From Phlebotomus papatasi (taxonomy: Eukaryota; Arthropoda; Insecta; Diptera; Psychodidae): a stretch of DNA of 64,000 bases. Below, in pieces: positions 10,848 to 23,300 of the stretch (position 1 is its first letter; every line of letters begins with the position of its first letter). The position numbers were made by a program, and so were the translations under genes. Below the pieces are notes generated by a model. That model was not told the origin of the DNA. It made no database searches and was given only the letters and a program-made list of their open reading frames with translations. Location: assembly GCF_024763615.1 (NCBI RefSeq), contig NC_077224.1:72860712-72924711 (forward strand). Reading direction: 5' to 3'.

Positions 10848-12530
10848 GAAAATCTTAAAAGGTTTATTTTTTATTGTTTGTTCATCAAAGCCCGACTTAT
10901 TTCCTTACAATCAATTTTTATAAATCCATACAATATAATAACAAAATCTACCTGATTTAAAATGTGGTTTTAATTAATTATTTGCAAGGATGACCATGTA
11001 AAAGCAATTTACCTTTAAGAAATTTCTAACAAATCTTTAAAAAAAAAAGCACTAAAGCAAAATGAGCTTCTTGTACCGCATTATAATTTATGCATCGTAG
11101 ATGATAAACATACAAACTTCCTGGACTGGAATTTAAAGAAATTTATCTCTGAGGTAAGATTCAAAATTTTTATACTCTCAAAAAATACATTACGCAATTT
11201 TTCATAAAGTTATGAAAATTTTGAATTTTATATTTCCATTGTAACATTTTTTGCTAATTTTTTTCTAATTATTTCATGGATTATATTAAAAGAATTCTAT
11301 GAAAAATTCTGAATGTTGGAGCTTTAAAGTCTCGTTTTCTGTACGTGTTAATTAATTAAATAAAACAAATAAAAATAACTTTGTGGAATTCATCCAAAGA
11401 ATTCTAACCACTGAAATGCCCCGAAAGATCAAATGAGGCACAAAGTTAATTGTTCTAAAAAGCCACAATTTAGCAACTAAAAACGAGCCTACAGTGAGTT
11501 AATGGATTGGAAAAGAAATCCCGATGAAGGCGAAAAAATCAACATTTGCATTTTATGACTGTGGTTCTGCTGTGAATATAAAATTGTTTGGCGAATTAAA
11601 TTGGAAAATGAGGGAGAGAATTGCGACAATGCATATTGAGAATCAATTGTTAATATCGTTATTTAATTGTTGTTTTTTCACTTACAAACTTTGCATGTGG
11701 GGTTCAGGGTTCAGTGTTGTTTTGCTTGGGATTTTTCTTTTTCTCCGATGGCATCTTTCTCGACTTTTTTTTTCGGTCAGACTGCGCCAATTGTGAATGT
11801 TGATTCGCGGGATTTTTTCACTATCGTATTGTTCTGCCTTTGGGGCACTTTCAGAGTAGTTTTTCTCCACAAATGCCTCTTGATGTCATTATGACGAGAA
11901 CTAATTAGTATTGTAAACACTCTCACATGCTGTCCCTCCCTAATTGCAACAGTGAGAATATTCTGGTGATTTATTGTGCGCAATTTTATTATTTTACGAA
12001 TTAATATTGTGTAACAGAATATAAAAACATATTCGTTTATTTGAAAATTATAGCAGAATTATGGTTAAACTTAGCTACTCAGCGGCAGATGATCGGACTT
12101 ACCAGGAGAGTATTGGGAGGTAAAGCTCCCTTCTAATAAATGTGAGACTGGAATTAAAGTAGTCAAAAAATGAAAATAAAATTTTTAGTGGATTTGCATA
12201 ATTGAGCTTTAAGTGGATATTGGACATAGGAATTTCTTAAATCGTGAGTTAATAAAATGATTTCTACTAATACTTTGTTCCTAATACAGAAATGGATAAT
12301 TCTGTTAAAATTTAGTAGTGCCTTATGTTTACTTATATCGTAAAATAAATGTGGGGCATCGTGACGCTGAAACTGTTTATTCACAAAAAAATGGTTTATT
12401 AATGATATTGATTGCAATATAATTTAAAGGCTAATCTACGGGAATTTCACTGGATTCCACTGAATTTTCACTGGAGTGCTTACAATTCGGAGTGCGTGAA
12501 AATTCGATTGTGAGTTGAATTTTAGGGGTA
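10848..12530. other. No gene seen
   Basis: AT-rich DNA with scattered short frames of biased composition. No repeat partner noticed in the window. Confidence 0.45.
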
Positions 12531-12786
12531 CACTGAGAAAAAAGAGGGTGCGATTAACTTTCTTTCCTTGTAACTTTAACACATTTTAGGTGTAAAAATA
12601 TATCAACATTTTTAATGTTAATTTTACACCTTTTCAAGTGTAAAATCAACATGAAAAAGAGTAACTTTATCCCATAATACACCTAAAAAGCATAATGTTT
12701 ACACCGATTTCGGATAAATTATGCAGGGAAAAATTAACATTTCTGGACTGGAATGTTATTTTAATTTTTTCGGACTTCTCTCAGTG
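12531..12786 (+). mobile_element. CACTGAGA-family MITE, copy 1
   Basis: From CACTGAGAAAAAAGAGGGTG to CTCTCAGTG. The interior has repeated, mutually complementary TTAACATTTTTAATGTTAA and GGTGTAAAATTAACATG words and ACACCGATTTCGGAT. It faces copy 2 tail to tail. Confidence 0.85.
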
Positions 12787-12794
12787 CGGTTCTT

Positions 12795-13044
12795 CACTGT
12801 GCGAAAAATCCAAAAAAGTTAAAATAACCGGAAAAGTTAATTTTACCCTGCAATATTGATCCGAAATCGGTGTAAATATTACACTTTTTATGTGTATTAT
12901 GGGTTAAAGTTAACCTTTTCATGTTAATTTTACCCTTAAAAAGGTGTAAAATTAACATTAAAAATGTTGACACATTTTTACATCTAAAAACTGTTAAAGT
13001 TCTGAGGAAAAAATGTTAATCGCACCTTCTTTTTTCTCTCAGTG
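12795..13044 (-). mobile_element. CACTGAGA-family MITE, copy 2 (inverted)
   Basis: Inverted relative of 12531-12786, separated by 8 bp, so 12531-13044 folds into a ~250-bp-arm hairpin. Ends TTTTTTCTCTCAGTG. Confidence 0.85.
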
Positions 13045-13650
13045 TTCTGATTTAGGTTTTATAGAATACCAACAAACCTGCCGGGGTATATTGTACAACA
13101 GTGATAAGCCCAGATGAGCTTATGGTAGCTGAGATTCTTACAGATTCCTTTTCTTGTGTGAAAATTCGAAAGTGAGTTGAATTTTGGGAGTAAAGAATCA
13201 CGTCCAGGAACCTGTTCTTGTCGGTCGAAGTTTCAAAAATGGCTCTGTTCCGAATCAGTCATCATTTATTTCAACAGGAACATTATTATAATGAGAGATG
13301 AACAAAATAAACAATAGATGGAACAGAACGATAGGGAGCTAAAATATAATATTAATATTATTTCCTACTTCTAACCTTACTTCTGTAAGATTTTCTTCTC
13401 CTTCCCTTATAGTCTCAGCGTCCTATTTTCTTTTAAATCTGTAAGTCTAACAAAATAAACTTTTTATGATCTTCAAATCTACATCAATAAATTCTGTAAA
13501 CTACCTTTAGATCACTTCTAAAATCAAAATCAAAGAGGTGTAATGAAGCACGTTTTCCTCAAGAAACTGCACGCCATTAAATGAAATTAAAGTCGTGCCG
13601 TTACAATAATAGAACATGCGAATTCAAACTGTTGACAACAGTTCAGAAAT

Positions 13651-13902
13651 AGAAAGAGAAATCCGAAAATGTTAAAATAACATTCCGGAAATGTTAATTT
13701 TGCCCTGCAGTATTGATCCGAAATCGGTGTAAATATTACCCCTTTTAGGTGTATTAGGGATTAAAGTTACCAATTTTCATTTTAATTTTACACTTACAAA
13801 AGATGTAAAATTAACATTAAAAATGTTGATATTTTTTTTACACCTAAAAAGTGTTAAAGTTCTGAGGAAAGAAAGTTAATAGCACCCTCTTTTTTCTCAG
13901 TG
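13651..13902 (-). mobile_element. CACTGAGA-family MITE, copy 3
   Basis: Same orientation as copy 2, ending TTTTTTCTCAGTG. Left end AGAAAGAGAAATCC is worn. Confidence 0.8.
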
Positions 13903-13903
13903 T

Positions 13904-14846
13904 ACTACTCGAACTTTACAGACAGAGCAGTATATAATCATAAATCCCTCAATTTTTCCACCCCCGGGGACTATTTTTCTCAACATGTATCCACGTTTCA
14001 GGCGATTTTCCACGTTTTCAGGCCAAACGGTTAGAGTTAGTGGCTTGAGACCTAAGGGGAACACCCCATAAGTCGATCTTGGAGCCATTAACATGCCCCT
14101 ATTCTACAATAGGACTATAGGGCCGCGGTAGAAGGAAGCGATGAATGTCTCCACCCATGTACAAATGTACATGCCCCTCTCTTCTGCTTTTCCAAAACCG
14201 TGTTTTTTGAGATTATTTGAAAACGTTTCGTGCGATTTTCTCCATTTTCGGATATGTTTTAGACAGAGGTATAACGCTTCCTATGTTTCCCATATGTTTC
14301 TAGCCTGCCGAAAAAACTTTTCAGTTTATTAGCTGTTTTCTGTCATTGCAGAATAAATTAGCAAAAAATACAAATACAAAATGAAAGCCAACTTAATCTT
14401 GAAAAGGCAACCAAAAACCACAAATTGTCAACCTACGTAGTTTTGGAGATATCTCGTGAAATGGTGAAATGTGTACGAAAACAGGAAAAAAAATTACACT
14501 AGAACCGGTTGCATTTTTCAGAGCTAATGTCACCTGTCTGGCTAGCCGGAGATTTCGTTCTTACACGAAAACACCGTTTAATAATACCTAAATACTTTTT
14601 CAAGGTCAGGGATTTAAAAGGTTCCAGAGAACAGATTTCTCAACCGAATCGTATCATGCTTAAGCTTATTGGAAAGGTTTTGGAATTTCAGATAAAACTG
14701 AACCGGTTACAATTGTTAATGAATCGATTTATAATAATCGATCTTTTGAGTGATTTATAAATCTGTTCAAATCGGCTGATTACCGGTAAGTGGTCTAAGT
14801 TACATGTTCGAGCACTTTACAAAGTCTAGAATGCTCTGCCATCCCA
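13904..14846 (+). mobile_element. Hairpin-ended repeat, copy 3
   Basis: Full-length relative of 8124-9156: ACTACTCGAACTTTACAGAC start and ATGTTCGAGCACTTTACAAAG end. It directly abuts a CACTGAGA-family MITE. Shared interior words include CCTAAGGGGAAC and GGTTTTGGAATTTC. Confidence 0.65.
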
Positions 14847-14863
14847 TTTTTTTTTTTATTTTT

Positions 14864-15010
14864 CTGCTCGAACACAAAGAGAGAGCAGTTATATAATCGA
14901 CTCTTTTTTCAACTTTTCACCGTCCTAGAGCTTGGACGGTAAGAGATATCAACTTCCGATTTTCGGTGACCCCTAATAAAAAAAACATGTAAAAAATGTT
15001 CATTCATGCG
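14864..15010 (+). mobile_element. Hairpin-ended repeat, 5' end only
   Basis: CTGCTCGAACACAAAGAGAG with GAGAGCAGTTATATAATCG, then loss of similarity after about 150 bp. Head-to-tail with copy 3. Confidence 0.6.
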
Positions 15011-15895
15011 AAAAACGATTGGTGAAGAACACCATACGCTCTGGTGGAAATCCTCCGAAGTAATTTTTTAGAACTATAATTTTTTGTGTACTAAAGAGAT
15101 TGTCAAATTTGTCAAGTCAGTATCAATCATTCATTCTGGTCTAGACCTCGTGAGAAGCATCATTTGAAGTGAAAATTAACATATCTACAATTATCCATTT
15201 AATTTAATTATTATTTAATCTTAAAAGTTGTGCAATAGAAAGTGTATTTTATTATCTATAAAATAAAGAAGTGATATCAGGAAACTGGATCCTTTTTCGC
15301 TGGATTTATTCTTTATCTTTACAAACAGATATGTTGGATAGTCTCTGGGAAGTATCACAGGATTCTTTTATTAACGCAGATTAATTCTGAACAGGTAATT
15401 CATAACCAACGATTTTACGGAGAGCTCTATTCTTAAATTGGGATACTATTAGGACACCAGTCTCGATAGCTTTCTTAATAAGGAAGTGGGTCCTGTAGAT
15501 GACATTCCATACTCTAATTGAGTCTTAAATTCGAATTGGTATAGGATTCCTGTCCAATATTTCGCAGCCTAAGATAAGTTGTCGTGGTTGTCGTGACTTT
15601 CAATTTAGTCGCCCTGTGGTTGCAATTTCTTAATACAGCCCTGCCACTTGTGCACTTATACATTCTCTAAATTTAGAAATACATTTGTAGATACATTTGT
15701 AAACTTTGTAAATATGATTTCAAAGGTGTATTAGTGTGATAACGTTTGACAGTTTAATGTCAAAAGAAATTAGTTTATTTTGATGTGTTTTCTACACAGA
15801 AAAGAAAGTTTATGTAATATATTTGAGAAAGAACTAATTACCTCTGTGCAATTTTTAGTAATAAAAGAGGGAAAGTTTGGAAAGTCCAAAAGAAA
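15011..15895. other. Upstream flank of the LYR-protein gene
   Basis: No repeat recognised. The promoter and 5' UTR of the LYR-protein gene must lie in its last few hundred bases, but no clear TATA box is seen. Confidence 0.4.
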
Positions 15896-16216
15896 ATGAG
15901 CCAGAGCCAAAGGTCCAGAGTAATTGAAATTTACAAGAAGGTAAGAGGTTTGTTTGCAAATAACTACCAATTGGATTTTAATTAATTTTATGAATTTCTT
16001 TTTCAGTTGCAGTACATGGGCAGGGAGTATCCAGGAGGTCCTGAGAAATTTAGAACGCGGTGCCATGCAGCTTTTGCCAGGAATGCCGGAGAGACTGATC
16101 CCCAGAAAATTGAGGAGTTGATTAAGAGGGGAGAATTTGTTATTGAAGAACTTAAAGCTCTCTACAGCCTTAGGAAGTACAGGGCTATGAAGAGGAGATA
16201 TTATGAAGATAAATGA
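15896..16216 (+). CDS. ETFRF1: LYR-motif protein, ETFRF1/LYRM5 family
   Basis: Small mitochondrial-matrix LYR protein. Family members bind electron-transfer flavoprotein and regulate it by displacing its FAD. Two exons: 15896-15940 (MSQSQRSRVIEIYKK) and 16007-16216 (69 residues and TGA), separated by a 66-bp intron with GTAAGA donor and TTTCAG acceptor; 84 residues in all, close to the family's ~88. Hallmarks: the LYR-like YKK of helix 1, then LQYMGREYPGG, KIEELIKRGEFVIEEL, and ALYSLRKYRAMKRRYYEDK, which matches the family signature near the C-terminus. The start ATG has an A-rich context with no earlier in-frame ATG seen. The gene converges on Syt1 (stops about 4 kb apart). Without the first exon the protein would lack the motif that interacts with its partners. 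Confidence 0.93.
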
Positions 16217-16251
16217 CCCAATATTTTGTTAAAAGGCTATGTGATAATCAA

Positions 16252-16257
16252 AATAAA
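16252..16257 (+). terminator. Poly(A) signal of the LYR-protein gene
   Basis: AATAAA 36 bp after the stop codon of the LYR-motif gene, with T-rich sequence downstream. A normal spacing for a short insect 3' UTR. Confidence 0.6.
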
Positions 16258-17864
16258 CTGTTAAATATTTGTCATAATGTTTATATTTCTTTTTAGTATA
16301 ATATATTTTACACCAGAGAAAAAACAATCTACTTATCAACAAAGTAATAGTTTTCATCATTTTTTTTCATGTCTTTCATCTTACCTCAATTTTTTTCTTC
16401 ATTTCTTGTAATCATAAATTTATAAGTTTTAATGATAATTTATTATTGTTTATATTTTTTCTTTCAATAAGTACATAATGTTTTTTTTGTTATATATTCA
16501 TATTTTTGGTATATATATTTTTTCATTTTAATTTTATTTTCTTGCACATTTAAATTCTTCATCACTGTGCTGCGCTACATTTAATATTTGTGAGATTTTT
16601 CATTTCTTGTTTGTTTTCTTTATCAATCTTCTGGTTATTTTGCATTATTTTTTGTATCTTTTTGGTAATACTTTTACATTCCTCTTTAGCTTTATTTTTT
16701 TTGCACCACATTCGTCGGGAAAATCGTTCACTTTTTTGTGTTTCTTTGTTTTTTGGTTTTAATGGGATGATTTTTAAAGAAACGGTGAGTTTTCGGGGTT
16801 TCTTGTGGTGTTTAGCACGTAAATCTAATGCTTATTTATTTAATTAATTAATGGAGAATTATTGTGATTTTAAAATCGGGATATCAGCATGAGATAAAAT
16901 GGCTTGATAAGGAAATAATCTTGCACTTGTAATTGTATTTTTTTTTTTTTACAAAAAGAAGCTTTTACTTTACCCAAGAGATTTTCACGCAATCTTTTCT
17001 GGCTTTTCTCATACATTTTTTCTTGGTTACGAACTCACAATTACGTACGAAATTGTTATCTTTTCTTTTTTTCATTCTATTATGTACAACGATTTTATTA
17101 TCATCAAAGGAAATTAAAAGAAATTTTTGGTTTTTTTTTCTTTTCTTTTCTATAGTAAATTTTCAATTCACAAGTTATTATCTAAAAGTTTTTTTTTTCT
17201 CTTTAACTATTAATCTGTAACTATATGATTTCATTTCCATATTTCTATTTTTGTCTCACTATGTTGTTTTTTTTTTCTTTTTAAATAATTTTATGCTGGC
17301 TTTTAAGCTAATTCGATGATGCTCTTTTGCTTTTAATGTACGATTTTTTTTCATCTGGTTTTTTCGCAAATATGACGATTTTTTGCTATATTTTTTTCGG
17401 AGCGGGGTTTCTCACTAAATTCTTATTTATTCAAGAGAAATAATATAAAGAAAAGAATTGTAAAAAATAAAATTTGAAAACTTCACCGATCATTTCCTGA
17501 AGAATGGATGGATTCTTGGAAAACTGTGCTTATTTGCATTTTGAATTTATTATATGTCACGTATCGTGAAAAAAATAATAATTTATTTGAGAACAGAGGA
17601 AGTCAAAAGAAAATTGAATTCTTGAAGCTCTTAAGGCAAGAGATTGCAAATGGTAAAGAAAAATTGCAGGAAATCCATCCTCGGAGAAATGCTATAAGCA
17701 TCAAACTGACGAAATTATGGAGCTATCACATTGAAAAATTTTTATTGTAACTAATTCGGAGTCCTTCTCTATAGATTCCCCTTCATTTTTATTTGCTCTT
17801 GTGACTTTGTAATTTAAAATTTGTACTAAAAACCTAGGCTGACCTTATAAAAACATTGCCGAGA

Positions 17865-18605
17865 TTTAGTACAAGTATGAGGCTTCGGTGTTGACTAGAA
17901 AATGAGGTAATTCTGTTCTTAGAGCCTCAGATATTACAAAAAGGGGATTTCCATACTTTGAGTTTCCATTTGCCACTTTTTCTTCATATCTCAAGATATT
18001 TCTCACAGATATTAAAAAATAAGTCATTTGTAAATTTAAAACAGCCATGTACTAAAATTACATTAAAAAAGTACATGTCTTGGTTTCTATTTGTAATTAA
18101 TATCTTTGGTTTTACACAAATATTCAAACACAAATCCAAAATCAATTCAGTCCAGGCATGTACTAAAATGATTTTAAGAAGTACGCAGTTTACATGCCTT
18201 GGATTTTTTGTAATCAAAATGTTTGATTTCTCAATATATTTTAGACAAATGTTAAAAAATAAATTAATAATCAATTTAGAACAGACCTGTACTAAAATTC
18301 TATTTAAGAAGAAAGTTATTTGAAAGCTTTGGCTTTCTATTCGTACTCAAGTCCATTGATTTATTATTATTTTTCACACGAATATTCAAAAATAAATCCA
18401 ATATCAATTTAGTTCAGACATGTACTAAATTGATATTAAAAATGAGGGGAATGCTCAATGTCTTTGGTTTCTATTTGCCATTTTTTTGGTAAATTCTAAA
18501 CATAATTTCACAACAAATATTTAAAAATAAATCTATTATCAATTTAGTACAGGCATGTACTAAGTTGATAAAATTTATGAAGTACAAAATGTTATCAAAT
18601 AGAAA
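17865..18605. repeat. Imperfect ~130-bp tandem array
   Basis: The phrase (C)ATGTACTAAA with flanking ATCAATTTAG and AAATATTCAAAAATAAAT recurs at 18046, 18157, 18286, 18419 and 18554, spaced 111-135 bp apart. A more diverged start lies near 17870. Units differ by substitutions and small indels, so it is an old array. It lies in the putative 3' region of Syt1. Confidence 0.75.
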
Positions 18606-20106
18606 AAATCCCCAATGCATTTTTTTAATATTTCAATATTTTCAATGTAATAGCTCCATTGCATTTTTTTACAAAAAACAATATTGTGCAATTTACAAAT
18701 TGTTATCTCTTGGTTTCATTCTTTTTTTTTTGCCCTATAATGTTTCTTTTCCATATCGATTAAATCATGTCTCTACTCTCTATCCTCTATTAGTTTACGA
18801 CAATATAGAACTAAATAACAACATTTCTGTAGTCTTTTTCTTTCTTACAAATCTCTTTACTACAACTTTTTTCTTGTGTTTTTACTCAACACATTTTTCC
18901 CTCACAATTTTTTCTAAATTCTCTGAGGATTTTTTCTTCATCTTCATTTCGTATTTCGAACGGAAAATCCTTGTAAAAAATTCTATTAATTTTTTGCCTG
19001 CATTTCAACTATGTTTTCTCTATTTTCTTAATTTCATTTCATGATGTGTGGATTATTTGTTATTTTGTTTCATTCAAATAAAAATCAAATGGGATGGTTT
19101 TAAGTGAAATGATTGATAATGGTAAATCAAAAGGACATTCAATAGGAGAAACTGTACAATGATATGAAACTTTTTTTTTGGACAAACTACAATCTTTGGT
19201 CTTCTAGCTCTTGGGATTGATTTTATACACTTTTTTCTTCTCACTCTCATAGATTAAATATAATTTATTACAATTAATTCGAGGGCACAATTTATTGTAT
19301 CTTTTTTTATGAATTCTTACAACGTCTATTTTTCTTACATTTTCACAAAAAAATTATTCACTTGGAGCAATTTTTTGTGAAATGAGAAACAAAATTTTAT
19401 TTTCGGTTTTTTTTAACTTTATGAAAGAAATTTTCAAAAATGCGGAAGACAAAATAAAGACCCTTATTTAGGGGATACTTTTTTTTAAAAAAAAAGGAAA
19501 AAAAGAAACAAAATAATGCCTTTAATTGCCAACAAAAGCTTTTTATTTTAAATTGTTTATTAAAGTCCATTTTTTCCAATTAACATCAATAAATACTTTT
19601 GATGAATTTTTTTATATAAACATTGGAAAATATTTTTTTTTATTATTGTTTCAAGACAGGGGTTAAATGTTTTCACTTCATTTGTTTTCTTTAAATGTCA
19701 TGCGACTAAAGTGTGAAGAATTTATAAATCTTAAGTATTTAACACATGTTTTACTGTATCATTTGTTTTCTTGTCTTTTATTCTCCATGTTGTTAGATTT
19801 AATTTTTTCATCTGGTGTCTTGCGTAAGTGGTTTGTATTAAATTTTGAAAACTGAGCTGATTTTAATTTGCAACAAGATCTTTTCTATATATTTTTTTTC
19901 CTAGAATTTTGGAGAATTTTTTGTTTTGTTGGTAAACTAATATACTAAATATTAGGTTCCTTGTATTGTTCTTCTTAACTTCATCAGATGTTTGAGAGGA
20001 GATTTTTTTTTATGTTCAAAACACTTATTTGTCCTTTCTGATGAGACTACCAGGAGTAAATTTAACATCCACGATGGTTTGGTGGAGCTCAATGTAGTTG
20101 TTTTTT

Positions 20107-20112
20107 TTTATT
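20107..20112 (-). terminator. Candidate Syt1 poly(A) signal
   Basis: AATAAA on the minus strand, about 80 bp past the Syt1 stop codon. The flank down to 16.3 kb has many other AATAAA-like words, so neuronal isoforms may use much more distal sites. Confidence 0.25.
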
Positions 20113-20188
20113 AAGAGAGGGGGATCATTAAAATATTTGTCTCAAACAGCTACAATCAAAAGATAAATTTATCTCAATCTCCTGTAAT

Positions 20189-20386
20189 TTAGTCCTTCTT
20201 CCCTTCGCCATCTTCTGGATCCTTCAGGGTATGCCATTGAGCGATGGGTCTCCTGGGGGATGCCAGCATGTCAGACCAATGGCGCAATTCGGTTCCTGAG
20301 GCGTTGTAGCCAAGGACTACCTTTCCAATAGGCTCAGATGTTCCGATACGATCGTAGTCCACAACAGTTACGACTAGTTGTACTTT
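20189..20386 (-). CDS. Syt1: Syt1 coding exon 8 (C2B end and stop)
   Basis: Residues 383-447 and the stop TAA at 20189-20191. It carries VVDYDRIGTSEPIG (D392, D394, E400), a segment GKVVLGYNASG, then ELRHWSDMLASPRRPIAQW and the C-terminus DPEDGEGKKD. From memory, the main Drosophila form has a CILGC segment and a longer C-terminus here, so this may be one of two alternative last exons known in arthropod Syt1. Insect Syt1 transcripts are also known to be A-to-I edited in this C2B exon region. Acceptor TTTACAG. Confidence 0.96.
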   Translation of the reverse strand, partial: KVQLVVTVVDYDRIGTSEPIGKVVLGYNASGTELRHWSDMLASPRRPIAQWHTLKDPEDGEGKKD

Positions 20387-23300
20387 CTGTAAAGATTTAA
20401 AAGGGGGTTTAGGGGTTGCTTCTCACGGCTGAATGTTGATTGGAAATGTAAATGAAAATTATGTTGATGGTCCCCCGATCGAATTAAAGAAGAATCTCAG
20501 TATTTATGTATGTTTCACACAAATTTTAAAAGATATTTTCTCAGTTATCTTTAGGTAATTTGCTCTGAAATAGGTATTTCAAATTTTTGGAAAATGACAA
20601 AAACCAATAAATGAGGCATTTAGAGTGATCGGAGCGCGATGTCTTAACTGAGCAAAATTGTAGTACTAAGTGGTGTCTATCGTCTGGTATCAATGTATTT
20701 TTAATATTTTGTTTAGTTTATTTTATACAATTTTTTACAACCTCTTAAAACCATTTTTTTGGTAAGTTTTAGAGAAACTCCAACTTTACACCCAGAAGGA
20801 GTGGTTCTACAAAGTTTTTGTTAGTATAAAAATTGAATAACCTAATGACTAATGACCTTTCCAACCGACTCACATTTTTTAAGTTCCGTTCACCAGAACC
20901 TGAGATATAACGAATAATGTAAGGTAAAGCAGAAAAAATATAAAAGTATTAATTAAAAAATATTGAGACGTGATTGAGCAAAACCAAAACGATATTCTTA
21001 ATCAGGGGACTCGACTCTATCAAACGTACCATGTGAGACCTCTGAGACAAAAACCGTGTTGCATAGTGTTATAATGCAACATTAAAATTGAACAAATCGC
21101 TCCTTGGAAATTACAAGGGGCCAACTCACTTTTTGGCGATTTTGAGGTTTCAATGCACTCAGACAGAGAATTTAATAAAATTTCAGATGATATGAGTCAA
21201 TAAATTTCGTTATTAGAAAAGTTTTTCAAAATTTTACTCTTACACACAGAAAAATGAAAAATTCTTAAACAGAAACACCCAGGAATTTAATTTCAAATCC
21301 CATCGAATGAATGCCAATGCCCTAATTCTAAATCCTTGATCATTTAGTTTTAGTTGCAATTTGCAAATCTGTAGACATTTTTCATTTTCCCGCTAATGCT
21401 GAACTTAATTTCCCGATCTCTTAACTTGAAAGAGCTAAGGATTCTAGCCCATTTCTTTGGCTCAAAGCTTCTAAACTTAAACGCCTCGGGGATTTTCTAA
21501 TATCCGGGTAGTAAATTTTACTGGCCGCATATTAGATATTAGAATTTAACTGGAAGACAGTAAATTTTAACGGAGGATAGTAATTTCGATTGAAATTACT
21601 ATCCAAGCCAGTAAAATTTGCCATCCTGCTGTTAGAATGTTATTTTGGAATATCGTGTGTGCCGATGCAACGGTTCCCGATATGCTTTGAATACATTATA
21701 GGAGTTCGTGGCGCAGCTGGAAGATACTCGACTGTCATCACAAAGGTCGCGTGTTCAAATCTCGGCGCAGGCTTAAATGTTGGAAAAAGATTTTCACGCA
21801 CCAAATGGCTTTGAAATACAGAGAATATCATCCAGGGAGGGCCCCAAGCCCTCAAACAATGGTCAAAAATTATTAAAAATCACACAGAAAAATGGAAAAT
21901 TCTTAAATAGAAACACCCAGGAATTTAATTTCAAATCCCATCCAATGAATGCCAATGCCCTAATTCTAAATCCTTTGATCATTTAGTTTTAGTTGCAAAT
22001 CTGTAGACATTTTTCATTTTCCAGCCAATGCTGAACTTAATTTCCCGATCTCTTAATTTGAAAGAGCTAGGGATTCTAGCTCATTTCTTTCGCTCAGAGC
22101 TTCTAAACTTAAACGCCTTGGGGATTCACGTCCAATTTAAGTTCCCAGGATCTTATATATTCTTAAATTTAGAGTTAAAATTTTTCTGTGTGTATGATTG
22201 CTTGTGCGGTTTTGTGTGAAGTCAAGGGGCACAAAATAGATTTATCGTTCAAATTTTTGTGGAACAAGGGACTAAATTAAGCAAGTTGATTCCGTGTCAT
22301 TCTAATTTCATAAAAATTTGCGCATCATTTAGAATGACAAAGAGCTAACTCATAAAAAAACATATTTTGAAAGGTAAAAATATGTATGTTTTGATGTTTA
22401 TAATATGCTCATACAAATAGAAAAGAATTAAATTGTTTTTATTAACATACTTAATTGAGATAATTATTTATACAAAGTTGAATCTTTCATGCTGTCTCCT
22501 GAAAAATGGCTCAGATTGAGTTGGCCCCTTGTAATTTCCAAGGAGCGAAATGTTTGCTGCAAAATGTGAATTTTGCATTTTTGTGTAATTTTGTGGGATT
22601 TCAGGATTACAAAACGTTTTAATTGCAATTTCATTCAAAAAATGCCCTTTTCCTTAACTTGCTTAATTTTGTGAAACTTGTTAATTCAAACGTTCGAACT
22701 TCTTACGGGTGCTTAGGTAAGTTTTCCGTGATAAACCTTCGATTCGGTAAAGGAAAAACCTCAACCGGAGAGAGCTCTCAAATCGGGAAGATTAGTACTG
22801 AACGAAAGAATTTAGTCTTTTTATCACATTTATTTGAATAATCATAGAATAATCCACTGCGTTTCAAACATGCAGGCTCTCCCCTAAGTACACTATAACG
22901 GTTTTTCTCTATTTTACCTATTCCTATAAAGAGAAATGTACAAATTTCATATCTTAATTGTTACTTGAAGGATGTTAATACAGTAGACTCTCTCTCAAAT
23001 GGGCATTTGAGGCGAAATGTCATCCGGTTTATCGATAGATTTGAGCGTCAAAGCCTTTGTAAATTCCACAAAAAGCGCTTAATTATAAAGAATCACGATA
23101 AAATAGGAAGAACTACAGTAAATTTGTAACAAATTAGCTTCATAATTAAATGTGAAGATTGTCAACAAAATTTTTCGCCCGATTGAAAAAGAGCCGATTG
23201 AGTGAAAGTCTACTGTAGGTCATGACACACTTATCAATAGGTGTCATTTCATCCTATCAAAAAGTCGGTTTTATTTTGAAAACTCGCTTTTCCTGTGTAT

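Larger units (their letters stand above)
16258..20188. other. A-rich flank of Syt1; long 3' UTR or intergenic
   Basis: Almost 4 kb between the two convergent genes. It is extremely T-rich on the plus strand, with long T-runs, so A-rich on the Syt1 strand. Open stretches such as 18565-19044 are low-complexity and rich in Phe, Leu and Ile, and look non-coding. Much of it could be Syt1 3' UTR, since neuronal genes often have long ones. The one structured part is the tandem array at 17.9-18.6 kb. Confidence 0.5.
21098..22547. mobile_element. Composite region bounded by perfect 31-bp inverted repeats
   Basis: CGCTCCTTGGAAATTACAAG...ACTCA at 21098-21128 and its exact complement at 22517-22547. Inside lie two ACACAGAAAAAT repeats, a SINE remnant and a small palindrome. 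It is unclear whether the 31-bp ends define one element. Confidence 0.6.

Noticed and set aside
18565..19044. 159-codon open frame on the plus strand
   Set aside because: Composition follows the T-rich DNA (Phe, Leu, Ile, Ser), with no domain or conserved motif, and it lies antisense in the Syt1 3' flank.
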